NCBI GenBank assembly: GCA_958510825.1
Contig: OY294047.1
Location: 48,963,365-49,027,364 of the forward strand
DNA length: 64,000 bases
Reading direction: 5' to 3'
From: Brachypterus glaber
Lineage: Eukaryota; Arthropoda; Insecta; Coleoptera; Kateretidae
Shown: positions 53,896-64,000 of the stretch, piece after piece
Layout: each line of letters starts with the position of its first letter
Position numbering within the stretch: the first letter of the stretch is position 1
Made by a program: the position numbers and the translations under genes
Notes under the pieces: model-generated
Database searches by the model: none
Told to the model about the DNA's origin: nothing
What the model saw: the letters and a program-made list of their open reading frames with translations, nothing else

Positions 53896-54330
53896 GGTCG
53901 CCAATTTTTTTTGTAGGGGCGCCAAGTTTGGTAGAAACCGTTAGGGACAAAGCTTTTTTTGGGGGAAAAGTTTTTTCTGCAGGGGCGCTAAGTTCGGTAG
54001 GAACCGCCAGGGACAAAACTTTTTTTCTTGAAGGTAATTTTTGGGGCGCCAAGTTTTTTTTTTGGTATTTTTTGGAGCGCCAAGTTTTTTTGGAGGGGCT
54101 CCAAATTTGGTAGAAACCGTCAGGGAGACTTTTTTCTTGAAGGTAATTTTTGGGGCGGCAAGTTTTTTTGGAGGGGCGCCAAGTTTTGTAGAAACCGTCA
54201 GGGACAAAGCTATTTTTCATGAAGGTATTTTTTTGGGCGCCAATTATTTTTTTCTTGTTTCTTGTAGGGGCGCCATGTTTTGGTTGAAATCGCCAGGGAC
54301 TAAGCTTTTTTTTTAAGGGTGCCACCCTGG
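53896..54330 (+). repeat. Irregular GC-richer tandem repeat (GGGGCGCCAAGTTTGGTAGA units)
   Basis: Five to six related units carry GGGGCGCCAAG, GGTAGAAACCG and AGGGACAAAGC at uneven spacing (about 65 to 115 bases), with T-rich inserts. Long open frames here on both strands are products of the repeat, not genes. Confidence 0.75.
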
Positions 54331-54743
54331 GGGCTGAGCCCTCTAGATTTTCTGGTTACGGCCCTGCCCTTTTCCCACTTCAATTTGTACCAAAAACAAC
54401 TAAGAGGATAAGAAATATGTGCACAACTGTGGTCAAAATTTAAAGTACTCAAGCTCACTTTGATTTTTAAAATTTTAAAGTTCTTAATCTAGTCTGTACT
54501 GTAATAATCCGTAATTCATATGCTTAATTAAGTTTTAATGGGGATGGAATGTAAATGCACCTTAAGCTATTATTTTAGGTTAGTGTATGCCGACTTCAAT
54601 AATTTACGATAATTTGTCGTAAACTTGCTAGGGGGCCAATTCCTAAGTTATGTGCATGCAAATTACTTCATAGTGGTATACATAGATACATAAACTTTGA
54701 GAGAAAATTAATTATCATAAGCAACTTAATAATTGTATTAATA

Positions 54744-55314
54744 ACATTACGCCAAAGAACTTTTACCTCAAGAAGGAACATGATGAAATCTACCGTATGC
54801 TTTGTTTGAAGCGTGAACCAACTACGGTGAGGGGCTGGTGGGGAGTGACCATTGTTTACACTTAGTACGCGTAAAGAGAAATGTGTAAACTCACAGTCTA
54901 ATGTAGTAAAAGGGTACAGTGTTGTGGATTGGAAACATATACTTTGGATATTTTATTGTAAATTTTAAGAAACATTAGTTCTGTATGAGTTTTATATGAA
55001 CTAGTATTTTAATTTTAATAGATCCCATTTATGGTGGAAATAGATTTAAATATACTATATTATTAAACATAATTATAGTATCCACAATAAAGTTTTTTAC
55101 ATTTTTAATTTAAGTATAATGATTTGAATTCATGAAAAGGTGGAAACTACGCAACATCGCTACTAGGTAGCCTGAAAGTCGACTAGCGACATCTACATTT
55201 TACACCACAAAGCTGTATCGCGTTTCTGTTAGTAAATAAACAAACAAAAAGATGACACCTTCATAAACATTGGTCTGAAATTACTTCTTGAGGTAAAAGT
55301 TCTTTGCATTACGC
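54744..55314. repeat. ~570-bp element with CAAAGAACTTTTACCTCAAG ends
   Basis: CATTACGCCAAAGAACTTTT and AAAGTTCTTTGCATTACG are inverted. The inside is non-coding by eye. Confidence 0.7.
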
Positions 55315-55412
55315 TTATGCTTTCTTAACCAAATTTTGTAAAAACTTAAAACATAAAAGTTTTTACCTTTAGATTACCATAAAATATTTTAAAAAATCTA
55401 ACTTGATTTTTT

Positions 55413-56437
55413 CATTAGGGTGGACCTAATTTTTTCTTATTGTTTTAAAATTTTCATTGTGGTGTATTTGGAACATCCTGAAAATGTGAGGGTGATCAAA
55501 CTTCGCTAAGGGTCCCGATTGGACCCCATAAATCGTGAAAAATCGTTGGAAATGGCTGTACTTTTTATATCAGTGGAAAATTTAAAAGCCTCGAAATCTT
55601 AATTTGTTTCTTTTGAGTGTACAAAATTATGTGCCAAATTTCAAAAGATTCTATCAGGTACCGAAAATCCGCCAAAGTTGCCCCTAAAACACTAAATTTG
55701 ACAAATTTCCACCATAAATAAACTAATCTATGCGCCATATAAGAGCACTCAAAAAGGCCTCTTATTTGGCGCTTAGCTCGTTTTGGTTTCGTCAAATAAT
55801 GTATTATTATTAATGTGCATTAAATAAAATCAAGTTATGTCCAGATTAACATATTTTTTTAATTGTTTTTTAGAATTTCTCACATTTATGGTGGAAATTA
55901 GGGGCAACTTTTGCGGATTTTCGGCACCTGATAGAATCTTTTTCTCCTTTTGAAATTTGGCACACCATTTTGTACACTTAAAAGGAACAAATTAAGATTT
56001 CAAGGCTTTTAAATTTTTCACTGATACAAAAAGTACAGCCATTTTCAATGATTTTTCACGATTTATGCGTAATTTCACGATTTTAGGGGTATAATTGGGA
56101 CCCTTAGCGAAGTTTGATCACCCTCATGTTTTCAGGATGTTCCAAAAACACCACAATGATATTGATGATGATAGTCTTTTGATCATTTTAAAATTTGGCA
56201 CATAATTTTGTACACTTAAAAAGAACAAATTGAGATTTCAAGGCTTTTAAAATTTTTACTGATACAAAAAGTACAGCCCATTTTCAACGATTTTTTACGA
56301 TTTTTGCGTAATTTCATGATTTTAGGGGTCCCATTGGGACCCTTAGAGAAGCTTGATTACCCTCATGTTTTGAGGATGTTCTAGATATACCAGAATGAAA
56401 ATTTTAAAATAATAAAAAAATAAGGTCCACCCTAATG
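55413..56437. mobile_element. ~1-kb foldback element with CATTAGGGTGGACC ends and a reduplicated right arm
   Basis: CATTAGGGTGGACCTAATTT is inverted at the right as AATAAGGTCCACCCTAATG. The left arm (CCTGAAAATGTGAGGGTGAT, GCCAAATTTCAAAAGATTCT) matches, inverted, 55875-56160 and in part again 56170-56400, so the right arm contains a partial tandem duplication. Open frames inside are not genes. Confidence 0.85.
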
Positions 56438-56910
56438 TTGCATACGTGACACAAAAAAGCATTTGGGCATGATTTTTAATACGAAAATAAAATTTTATCC
56501 TAATCTACTTTAATTTAAAAAACCAAAGATCGAAATTAAACATGGAAGAAAAAAAAATTGTTTTTGTCGAAACACAGTGCGGCTGAACACGTTTCGTAAC
56601 TAATGTAAGTATATCCTCCACATTTAGAAAATTTAAAGAGGACATGCTTTTCCATGCATCCAGATTGGACAATGAGAATTTACGTCTTGTTTATAGAGAG
56701 GTTATAATCTTGCTGGGTAACATGAAACAAACCGTGAAGATATGTAATGCTACGCATTCGATTATATACTATTCATAGTAAATGGTATATTGCATATTTC
56801 CAAATACTTAAAAAAAAATTCAAAATTTTTTTTCAAAATCATTTATTTTAATTTATTATTTTTCTTTTTGAGAAAAACAAAAAAAAAATAATTTTTTTTT
56901 GCTAATATAC

Positions 56911-57026
56911 CCTTTTGCTGAACAACTCACATGTATGGTCCATTCTCTCTTCTAATTCATCCTTAATCCAATAAGGTCGGTGTGTTTGTTCAGGTTCCTG
57001 GAGGTAAAGATGGCCGGGCACAAAGC
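56911..57026 (-). other. Possible orphan exon (minus strand), product unknown
   Basis: Between an AG acceptor (complement of 57027-57028) and a GTATAT donor (complement of 56905-56910) lies an open reading of about 38 residues, including PGHLYLQEPEQTHRPYWIKD and ELEERMDHTCELFSKR. The composition looks protein-like and the GC content is above its surroundings. The pyrimidine tract is poor. No neighbouring exons were found, and I do not recognise the sequence. It may be a transposon fragment, a stray exon or chance. Confidence 0.22.
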
Positions 57027-57254
57027 CTGCTTAATCTTTCAATTTCAATTAGAATTCATTTAAGCAAATCCTCTGGCGCACTTTGAAACTATAATAAACA
57101 ACAGTTAACCGGCTTATTAAGTAGACAGCCCTTATTATAGCGGCGGTTAGCAAATTTATATGTGGAATTTCATTAAAACTGGTCAAGTTACTTAAAATCT
57201 AAATTAAATGCAGTGTTGCCGCAGTAATATTTTTTTGTAAAATATCAGCAATAG

Positions 57255-58252
57255 CACAGGCTCACAAATTTTTTTTTTCTGAGTCTTGGATTCCAATATG
57301 ATATTCCTATGTATTTTTTCCCACTGAAACTGAATCCGCAACCCGTTTAACCCCTACAAGTCAGGATTTTGACATAACCTCAAAAAACACCCGAAAAACT
57401 ACTGAAACTTCTAAAATCATCTATGCCATACCACTGTCACTCCCCTGTCGCCAAATTGATAATTCTAAAACCCCAGAAACCCATAATCCCCTAACCTCAT
57501 AATACCATAGCCGCATAACCTCCAATCCCCGTAACCTCATTAAGTAGAAAAATCTAGTTTGGAAAACAGAAAAAATTCTTCAGTTTTTTTTTGTGGAACA
57601 TAGTCATAGGTAAGTAACTCTATAACCCCAAAATCCCCCAACACCATAACCTCAAAATCCCTTCACTTCGTAACCCTATATACTATATCCCCTTAATCCC
57701 GTTATCCTATTCTGTGGAGAAGTCCGGTTAAAAAAATAATGAAGTAGACCTTGATTCATGACTTTACTCACAAAACTCTTATGATTTTGAGAATCGGACT
57801 TCTCCACGGAATAGGACGATGGGGTTAAGAGATTATAATATATGGGGTTACGGAGTGAAGGGGTTAGGAGGTGTGATGGAATTTTAGGGTTATACAGTTA
57901 CTTATTCATAACTATATTCTACAAGAAAATTTCACGTAATTGTTCAGTTTTCCCGAACCAGATTTTTCTACTTAATGAGGTTACGGGGTTTTGAGTTATG
58001 GAGTAATAGTATTCCGAGGTGAGGGAATTATGGGGTTACGAAATTACGAATTTGGAGGAAGGGGGTGAAAGTGGTATGGAGTAGATGATTTTAGCGGTTT
58101 CAGTAGTTTTTCGGGAGTTTTTTGAGGTTATGTCAAAATCCTGACGTGAAAGGGTTAAACGGGTTACGGATTCGGTTTCAGCGGGAAAAAATACATAGGA
58201 ATATGATATTGGAATCCAAGACTCACAATTTTTTTTTTGTTGTGGGCTTGTG
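57255..58252. mobile_element. ~1-kb foldback element with CACAGGCTCACAA ends and AACCTCATAA-type units
   Basis: CTGAGTCTTGGATTCCAATA, TTTTTTCCCACTGAAACTGA and TCAGGATTTTGACATAACCT all recur inverted between 58085 and 58240. Inner parts carry degenerate ~15-base units such as CCATAACCTCAAAATCCC. CCTATTCTGTGGAGAAGTCC and its inverted partner near 57795 lie near the centre. Confidence 0.8.
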
Positions 58253-58621
58253 TATTTAAATATATGTTTATTTACATATTAACTCATAAACGAATCTAGA
58301 AAGGACTGGATTCGCCTCCCCTTGGATTAAATAATGAAAAAAACAATTATATTTATTATAAAACTTTTATGATTTAAAATATACTAAATTTAGGTTAATC
58401 TGAGATAAAATGTAATGTGATAAAAATTTAATAAATTTAGTACATTTTTACTAAAAAGGCAATACTTATTAAATGAATATCTGTTCAAGGACAGATCCAC
58501 GAAATCAGTATGGAAGGGGGTATATTTTCAAAAATTCAATTTTAATTTCGAAGTTTTATTATCATTTATTATAATTTATATTTATAATTTATAAATAAGT
58601 ACATTTAATAGTGTATACAGT

Positions 58622-58767
58622 GTATATCGTGCGGTCCAAAAGTCACATTTTAAAAGCTGAACATATCAAAGATAGTTTAATTTGTTTTATTTAAGAGTTT
58701 TAATTTTCAAGTCGATATCTCAACTCGTTCAAAAGTTAAGAGGGGGTGACTTTCGGATGGCACTGTA
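58622..58767. repeat. 146-bp MITE related to 48493-49198
   Basis: Starts GTATATCGTGCGGTCCAAAA, contains AAGTCGATATCTCAACTCGT and ends GTGACTTTCGGATGGCACTG. TA-rich borders. Confidence 0.7.
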
Positions 58768-58769
58768 TA

Positions 58770-59110
58770 TACCCTGAAGTTCAGTTATCATCATAGGCCG
58801 GGCAATTGCGAGCTATTCGTCATCTTTTGTCATGTTTTTAGCTTTTATCATAGATGCACTGGCGCCGCTCTGTTATAGAGGGAGGACAGCGGTCTTATGG
58901 TGCACCGCGGTGGCATCTTATCAGTGTTAAGTTGATGCTGCGCTCATGAACGAAACAGCTTGCTAACTCTCGAGGTATGGTTATGATCATTCCAGGACTA
59001 CAGTAGTTTTTAAAGATTTTTTTCAGCGTACAATAAAGTCTTTTTATTTTTAAAATCTGGCAATTTCGCCAATATTTAAATAGTAACCATATAAATTTGG
59101 GATTTATAAT
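58770..59110. other. GC-richer unassigned segment
   Basis: Contains ACTGGCGCCGCTCTGTTATA and TGGTGCACCGCGGTGGCATC. No open frame or repeat partner is seen in this window. Confidence 0.3.
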
Positions 59111-59130
59111 AAATGACTGTTATTACACTG

Positions 59131-59574
59131 CCGCACATTAAATTCCAGAAACCTAAAAAATTTACATTTTTTAAATATTTCGAAAACTAATTAATGGATT
59201 TGACTGATTTTTTTTTTGTTTTGAAGCTTAAACATTCTCTACTTTTGATTGTTTTAAGAATATTTAATTTTTTTTTTGTATTAACAGCAACAAATAATGT
59301 ACAACTATGTTTTTTACCCCCATCTTCTAGGACTTGCATGGTACGCCACTGCAACTGTTTATCAAATTATTAAAGTCTTTCTTATTGCCGAAGTTTTAAT
59401 AAATATTTTATTTTTAATTTTTTTACATTTTTACTTCTTAAAACAAACAAAAGTAGAGAATGTTTAAGCTTTAAAACAAAAAAAGAATCAGTCAAATCCA
59501 TTATTTAGTTTTCGAAATATTTGAATTTAAAAAATGTCAATTTTTTAGGTGTCCGGAATTTAATGCGCGGCAAT
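59131..59574. repeat. ~440-bp MITE with TGCCGC(G)CATTAAATTCC ends
   Basis: TGCCGCACATTAAATTCC and GGAATTTAATGCGCGGCA are inverted. TTAATGGATTTGACTGATTT and AAACATTCTCTACTTTTG pair with the right arm. Confidence 0.8.
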
Positions 59575-62441
59575 GTTTTTAAAACAGTAAAATATATTAA
59601 ATACATATTTCAGTAATGGTGGGCAAACTTTACAAGTGCTACCAAAACCGAAATTCCCATAGTTAGTATTTTTTAAACTTTCCTTATTTAAAAGGAAATA
59701 ATTTTATATATTAAAAAAAAAATACTATTTTTACTGAACACCCTGTAAAACATAAGTAAATTTAAAATTATCTGCAGTTTACAGACACGTCACTCAACGT
59801 TTATTTTTTCCCTTTTTTTAAAGATAATAAAATTGAAAAACCATTTCCATCGCATTTTTTTTTATTTGAAGGCATTGCTGATATATTTTGTGTCAATAAT
59901 ATATTTTTAAATTTAGTCGTTTTTCTCGGTGGTATAATTTTCAACTTGTATTATACAGTTTATTTTCAGAAAATATTAAAAAATATCATTTACATCCCAA
60001 TAATAAAAATTTAGCCATTATTTCAATTGTTGGTAAACTGTTGATAAGGACCAACATTTAACCATAAAATTTTAAATAAATAAAAAAAAGACATTTAAAA
60101 AAAATTAATTGGACAAAAAAAAAATTTTTTTATTCTGAATTCAAATTAAAAAAAAAAATTCCTCACTTCCGTTTTTTTTTTATTAATTTTCAAAAAAGTC
60201 TTTAATGTAATGTATTTTGAAAACGTAATTAAACTTTTTATGGCGGATTTGGATTAAGCGTGAAAAAATATACAGAGAACAATTGTTTTAATCATGCAAT
60301 ATACTAACAGTTTTTTTTTTCATTTTAACTTTAAATAAAGACCGTAGAGTTTAATATCAAGAAAACAGAACTAAAAAATTACCTTTTTTGCATGATTGTG
60401 TTTCAGCATGAAAAAATATTTAAGAAAAAGTTTATTATACTGTATGTATATCAACTAACATTGTAAAATATCTTAAAACAAAACTTCTGCATTTGCATTC
60501 CATAGAAAATTATTACTTTTTTTTTTGAAATAATTGCTTATTTAAAAAAAATCTCATATTTTTTATTATTTGTATCTTAAACTTGAATATCGCGTGATTA
60601 ATTAACCTGATCTTTATTGGCTAATGCTTGCATAAAATATATAATATTGTCAAGAGTTGGCTAGGTAGCCATACAGGCTTTACCTAAATTTAATAAAACA
60701 ATTTTAGTTATTATTTATAAATTAGTACCTTGTATTACATACAGATGTTTTGCACACCAAGAATTCTAGTGTTATTGTAAAATAACATTGAAATTAAATA
60801 AACTAGGTTTGTTTGTAAAACATCGTGGTATAAATACGATACTTAGATCAAATGATGAGGATTATAAAATTAATAGATTATCAGATTGAATAGAGTAGAG
60901 TCGATAGTCGAGTAGTCCCCAAAGTGGGCAGTGCCCATTGGGCAAAGTAACCAACACTGACATCTCTTAAACCTGAAGTGGTAAGAACGTGTTTTATAAA
61001 TAAGAGTTTAATTACCCCAACCTCAATATTCGAAAAATGAATTATTCGTGACACGAAGAACCCATATTCGTGACAATATTTACACAGATATAGCTTGTTA
61101 TTTGAATTCGCCCAGGTTATATAAATTTAATACACAAAGGTTATACAAATTTAAGCAACTGTTGTTTCGGTGTATATATATAGTTCAATGTGTGTTTAGG
61201 GTTTCCTAATGATTACAAGTATTATCTGTACAATTATCTAAGTATAAACTTGGAATATCCATTGCTTCAAGTCCTAATCAAATTTTGAAAGATTATCCTT
61301 AACGTAAGTGCTAATGCTTAATGCTCAATTATGTTTATCTATTTGCGTTTCATAATAGAGTTTGTGTAGTTTCTGTTCACAATTTTCCTAATTTTTTACT
61401 CAAGCTGCGATTTTTTTCAACTCTTTTGACCAAAAATAAAGTCACCAACTCCATAATTTTCTTTACTGGTGGGTGAATTTTCTCCAAAAAACTGAATTTA
61501 TGTCTAATCCACCTACGTTGGCAAAGCAAAAAAGAACAATTAATTGCTCCCTGCCATTTAAAAAAATAAAGTTATGAAGGAAAACCCGTTTTAAAAAATT
61601 TAAAGTACAAAAAGATTACCAAATTTTGGTTTTTACATAAAATTTGTATTTTTCCCACATTTAGCAAATAAATTAGATTTTATTTATTAAAAAAAATAAA
61701 TTTTAAATGTTAATAAAACAAAATAAAAAAAACGTACTAAAAAAATAAAGTTTTTAATTTTAAATTATTTTTTTTAATGTAAATTTGTATTCTGGATCCA
61801 AAAATGCAAAAATATACTGGGGGTGCCATTAAAAAAAAATAATTTAACTTAGTTTCCGGCGAAACCGGACGTGCAAAAAAAAATTGTACGCCATTGTGTA
61901 GCCCTTGTTAAGAAATATAAGCTACAAAAAAATTTGCTTTGATCGGACTGAAAACAATGCCATTTTAGGGGATGTCCATGGATTGAAAGTCACCTGGAAT
62001 ATACTTCGATCCGACTAGTGCAAATAACTCATAGAGAAGGAAAGACCTCCAAAGCCGTTGTGAAAAAGTGTGATAAATGTGCCTTGCACATGCGCACTAT
62101 TATTGTTGTCTTTGACAAGTATTTTTTAACCTTAGTTGTATGTGTCAAATAAAAATTGTAAAAAATGCAACAAAAAAAAAAACAATAAATATCTAGGAAG
62201 AAACGTCGAAATAATTTTTTTTTAATTATGTTATAAGAATTTTTCGAGCTGTGTTTGAATTTCGGGATTTTTTACACCTACTTTGAACACCAGGGATTGA
62301 CCCTTTGCTCTTCATAAAGCAACAATACAGGTCATGTTTAAAGTAATAAATAAATGCAGCAAAAAAACAATTAAAACACAGTAAAAGTCCAAAAATGAAC
62401 AGAAACAAGCGACAGTATTGACAGTATAAACAAACTACTAA
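59575..62441. other. AT-rich spacer, no gene seen
   Basis: Homopolymer-rich sequence with no supported exon, RNA gene or transposon boundary. TGGGCAGTGCCCATTGGGCA near 60928 is a short local palindrome. Confidence 0.4.
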
Positions 62442-62523
62442 TAATTCGTCACCCGTATTGGTTTGAGATTTTTACTGGGCGATTTTTGGAGATACGACAA
62501 ATGAATACTGGGGTGACGAATTA
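62442..62523. repeat. 82-bp hairpin element
   Basis: TAATTCGTCACCCGTATT and AATACTGGGGTGACGAATTA are inverted around a short loop. Confidence 0.7.
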
Positions 62524-63396
62524 TTTTACGACCGACAGTATTTCACAGCTGATAGAGATGCGTACTGCGCAAGGTCAGATAAATTGCGTTACGTCATCGT
62601 CATCGCAGCTCCGTCCTGTTACAAAATAATCTTGCGCAGGCTGGACTCTTAGTACTTTTTTTTTCTCTATGAAATAACTGTAGTAAGTATACATTCTATA
62701 TTTTATACTGACCCTGGACACGTTTCCAACTAGTAATCTACTTAACTAAATGTGATGAACAGACATGATTCATGTCACATGAAAGCAAATTGGCAATCTG
62801 GTTAAAGGTATAAACATAACCATTCTATCTCGATGTGACTGTAACTATGCCATCGTTACTAACGAACCATTACGATGTACACTACCGTACTAAGCACAGA
62901 AGTGGTAACTTGTATTTTGGTTATTTTAAGATAATAACAGTTAATTTTCAGTATTCTCAGTCACAAAAAATTATATTCCAAGCCAAAAAAAAATAAATTT
63001 GATTAGAATCAGAAAGATAAAAGGTTAATTAGTTGTTAATATCATAAAAATGTTTACTATTGGATAATTAAATAGTAAAATAGGTTTATAGTTACGACTT
63101 TAAAAATTATTATTTTTAACTTGTAATACTAAAGGGATTTGTCGTATCTTATAAATTAATGAAGAAAATGAAGAAAAAGAACGTTTATCCAATACATACA
63201 GATAATGAGACAATTACCAGCTTTATTTTAAATAGATAAACTCATGAATAACCCCCGCGTGGCTTTTACTTTATTGAGTGGATAATTATTTATTTTACCT
63301 ACTCAACTGTCACTTGTCAAATTATTTTCTTGTAAATGTCATTAAAATTTTTAATAAAAATATGAATTTCTAAGCTATTTATTGGATAAAACCTTG
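62524..63396. other. Spacer, no gene seen
   Basis: No exon or repeat partner recognised. CGTTACGTCATCGTCATCGC near 62590 is locally GC-richer. Confidence 0.35.
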
Positions 63397-63510
63397 TATG
63401 GCACTCATGGGTAAACCGATATTGCCCTCTCGAAAATTAACCTGCTTGGCTGACGCCTCGCAGTTTAATTTTCTCATGGGCAATATCTTACTTTACCCAC
63501 TAGTACCATA
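63397..63510. repeat. 114-bp hairpin MITE
   Basis: TATGGCACTCATGGGTAAAC and ACTTTACCCACTAGTACCATA are inverted. CGATATTGCCC with AAAATTAA pairs with TTAATTTT and GGGCAATATC. Confidence 0.8.
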
Positions 63511-63584
63511 AATAACTATTATGAGCTAACAATATATTATTTTACATACCTCGATCTTCGTTTGTTATAAAAATACTTATTAAA

Positions 63585-63705
63585 ATTTTGCCGTATCTCG
63601 TTAATTATTAGTATTATATTAAGGCATTTTATCGTAACTTCTTAAGTTACGATAGATACGGCAAATTGTCTTAGTAATTAACAACTTTAAAGGAGATACG
63701 GCAGC
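63585..63705. repeat. Inverted-repeat cluster with GCCGTATCT motifs
   Basis: TTGCCGTATCTCGTTAATTA, TAACTTCTTAAGTTA, GATACGGCAA, AGTAATTAACA and GAGATACGGCA form overlapping hairpins. The remainder to 64000 shows nothing I can name. Confidence 0.6.
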
Positions 63706-64000
63706 TTTAATAGAGTAATTTTATTATTAAAAAATAAATTAAATCGTTTAATAATTTGATAAAAATATTCATCGATTGTTATTACATCATCTTGGAGTTA
63801 CAACTCATTTTTGACAAAAAAGTAAGTTACCACATCTGTGTTTAGCACGGCAGTATAGAAATACACACCGTTTGGATTTAGACGGTATATGTTTTGAAAG
63901 GTTGACACAATCATAATTCTACAGTTTTTAATTTGGCTTTTTCCAAATTTCAGTTGAATCGGGTGTATTTTTTTAAGAAAACGAAAACGGTATAAATTTC

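Noticed and set aside
53891..54325. 144-aa minus-strand frame and several overlapping frames
   Set aside because: All are repeat translations of the GGGGCGCCAAG units. No splice or start context; both strands are open only because of the repeat composition.
55565..55795. 76-aa minus-strand frame
   Set aside because: It lies in the arm of a foldback element and the same sequence recurs inverted; no gene context.

Overview
The window looks like AT-rich insect nuclear DNA, most likely from a beetle. That call rests on spliced odorant-receptor genes of the insect 7tm_6 family, small GT-AG introns, a jockey/CR1-type LINE, a tRNA-derived SINE, many short inverted-repeat (MITE-like) elements, and one 200-base assembly gap. 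The species cannot be named from the sequence. There are no bacterial operons, CRISPR arrays or rRNA genes. All host genes I can support lie on the + strand.

Bases 1-26.6 kb hold a tandem odorant-receptor (OR) cluster. It begins with the last exon of an OR whose body lies before the window (193-243). Two complete five-exon ORs follow: OR-A (1310-3071, 388 aa) and OR-B (6350-12276, 390 aa, introns swollen by transposons). Two damaged copies of a more divergent subtype come next. OR-C (19059-19580) keeps only the start of exon 1, fused to sequence that elsewhere lies downstream of OR-D. OR-D (21317-24780) keeps good exons 1, 3, 4 and 5, but has a frameshifting 5' deletion, a deleted promoter flank, and no visible exon 2 (the gap lies where it belongs). 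Flank duplications, start-lost remnants, a 99-bp higher-order minisatellite and nested transposons show how the cluster grew and decayed.

Bases 26.6-32.1 kb are a transposon-rich spacer of foldback and inverted-repeat elements.

Bases 32.2-50.8 kb hold one gene that I assembled as 15 in-phase exons. It encodes a 477-aa protein with a predicted signal peptide and four SUEL-type (galactose/rhamnose-binding) lectin domains. Each domain is split over two exons and joined by tiny symmetric linker exons. Its introns carry a SINE inside a MITE, two nearly identical 430-bp elements, and a near full-length LINE (ORF2 of 986 aa) inside a DNA transposon.

Bases 50.9-64 kb contain no gene I can support. 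They hold a long (GACA)n tract, irregular GC-richer repeats, several large foldback elements and AT-rich unassigned sequence. One weak candidate orphan exon lies on the minus strand near 57 kb.

Functionally the window combines chemosensory receptors and a secreted sugar-binding protein. Nothing links them beyond proximity. I see no clear sign of a wholly new biological system. The most informative content is the OR birth-and-death record, the four-domain lectin with graded motif decay, and the nested element structures.
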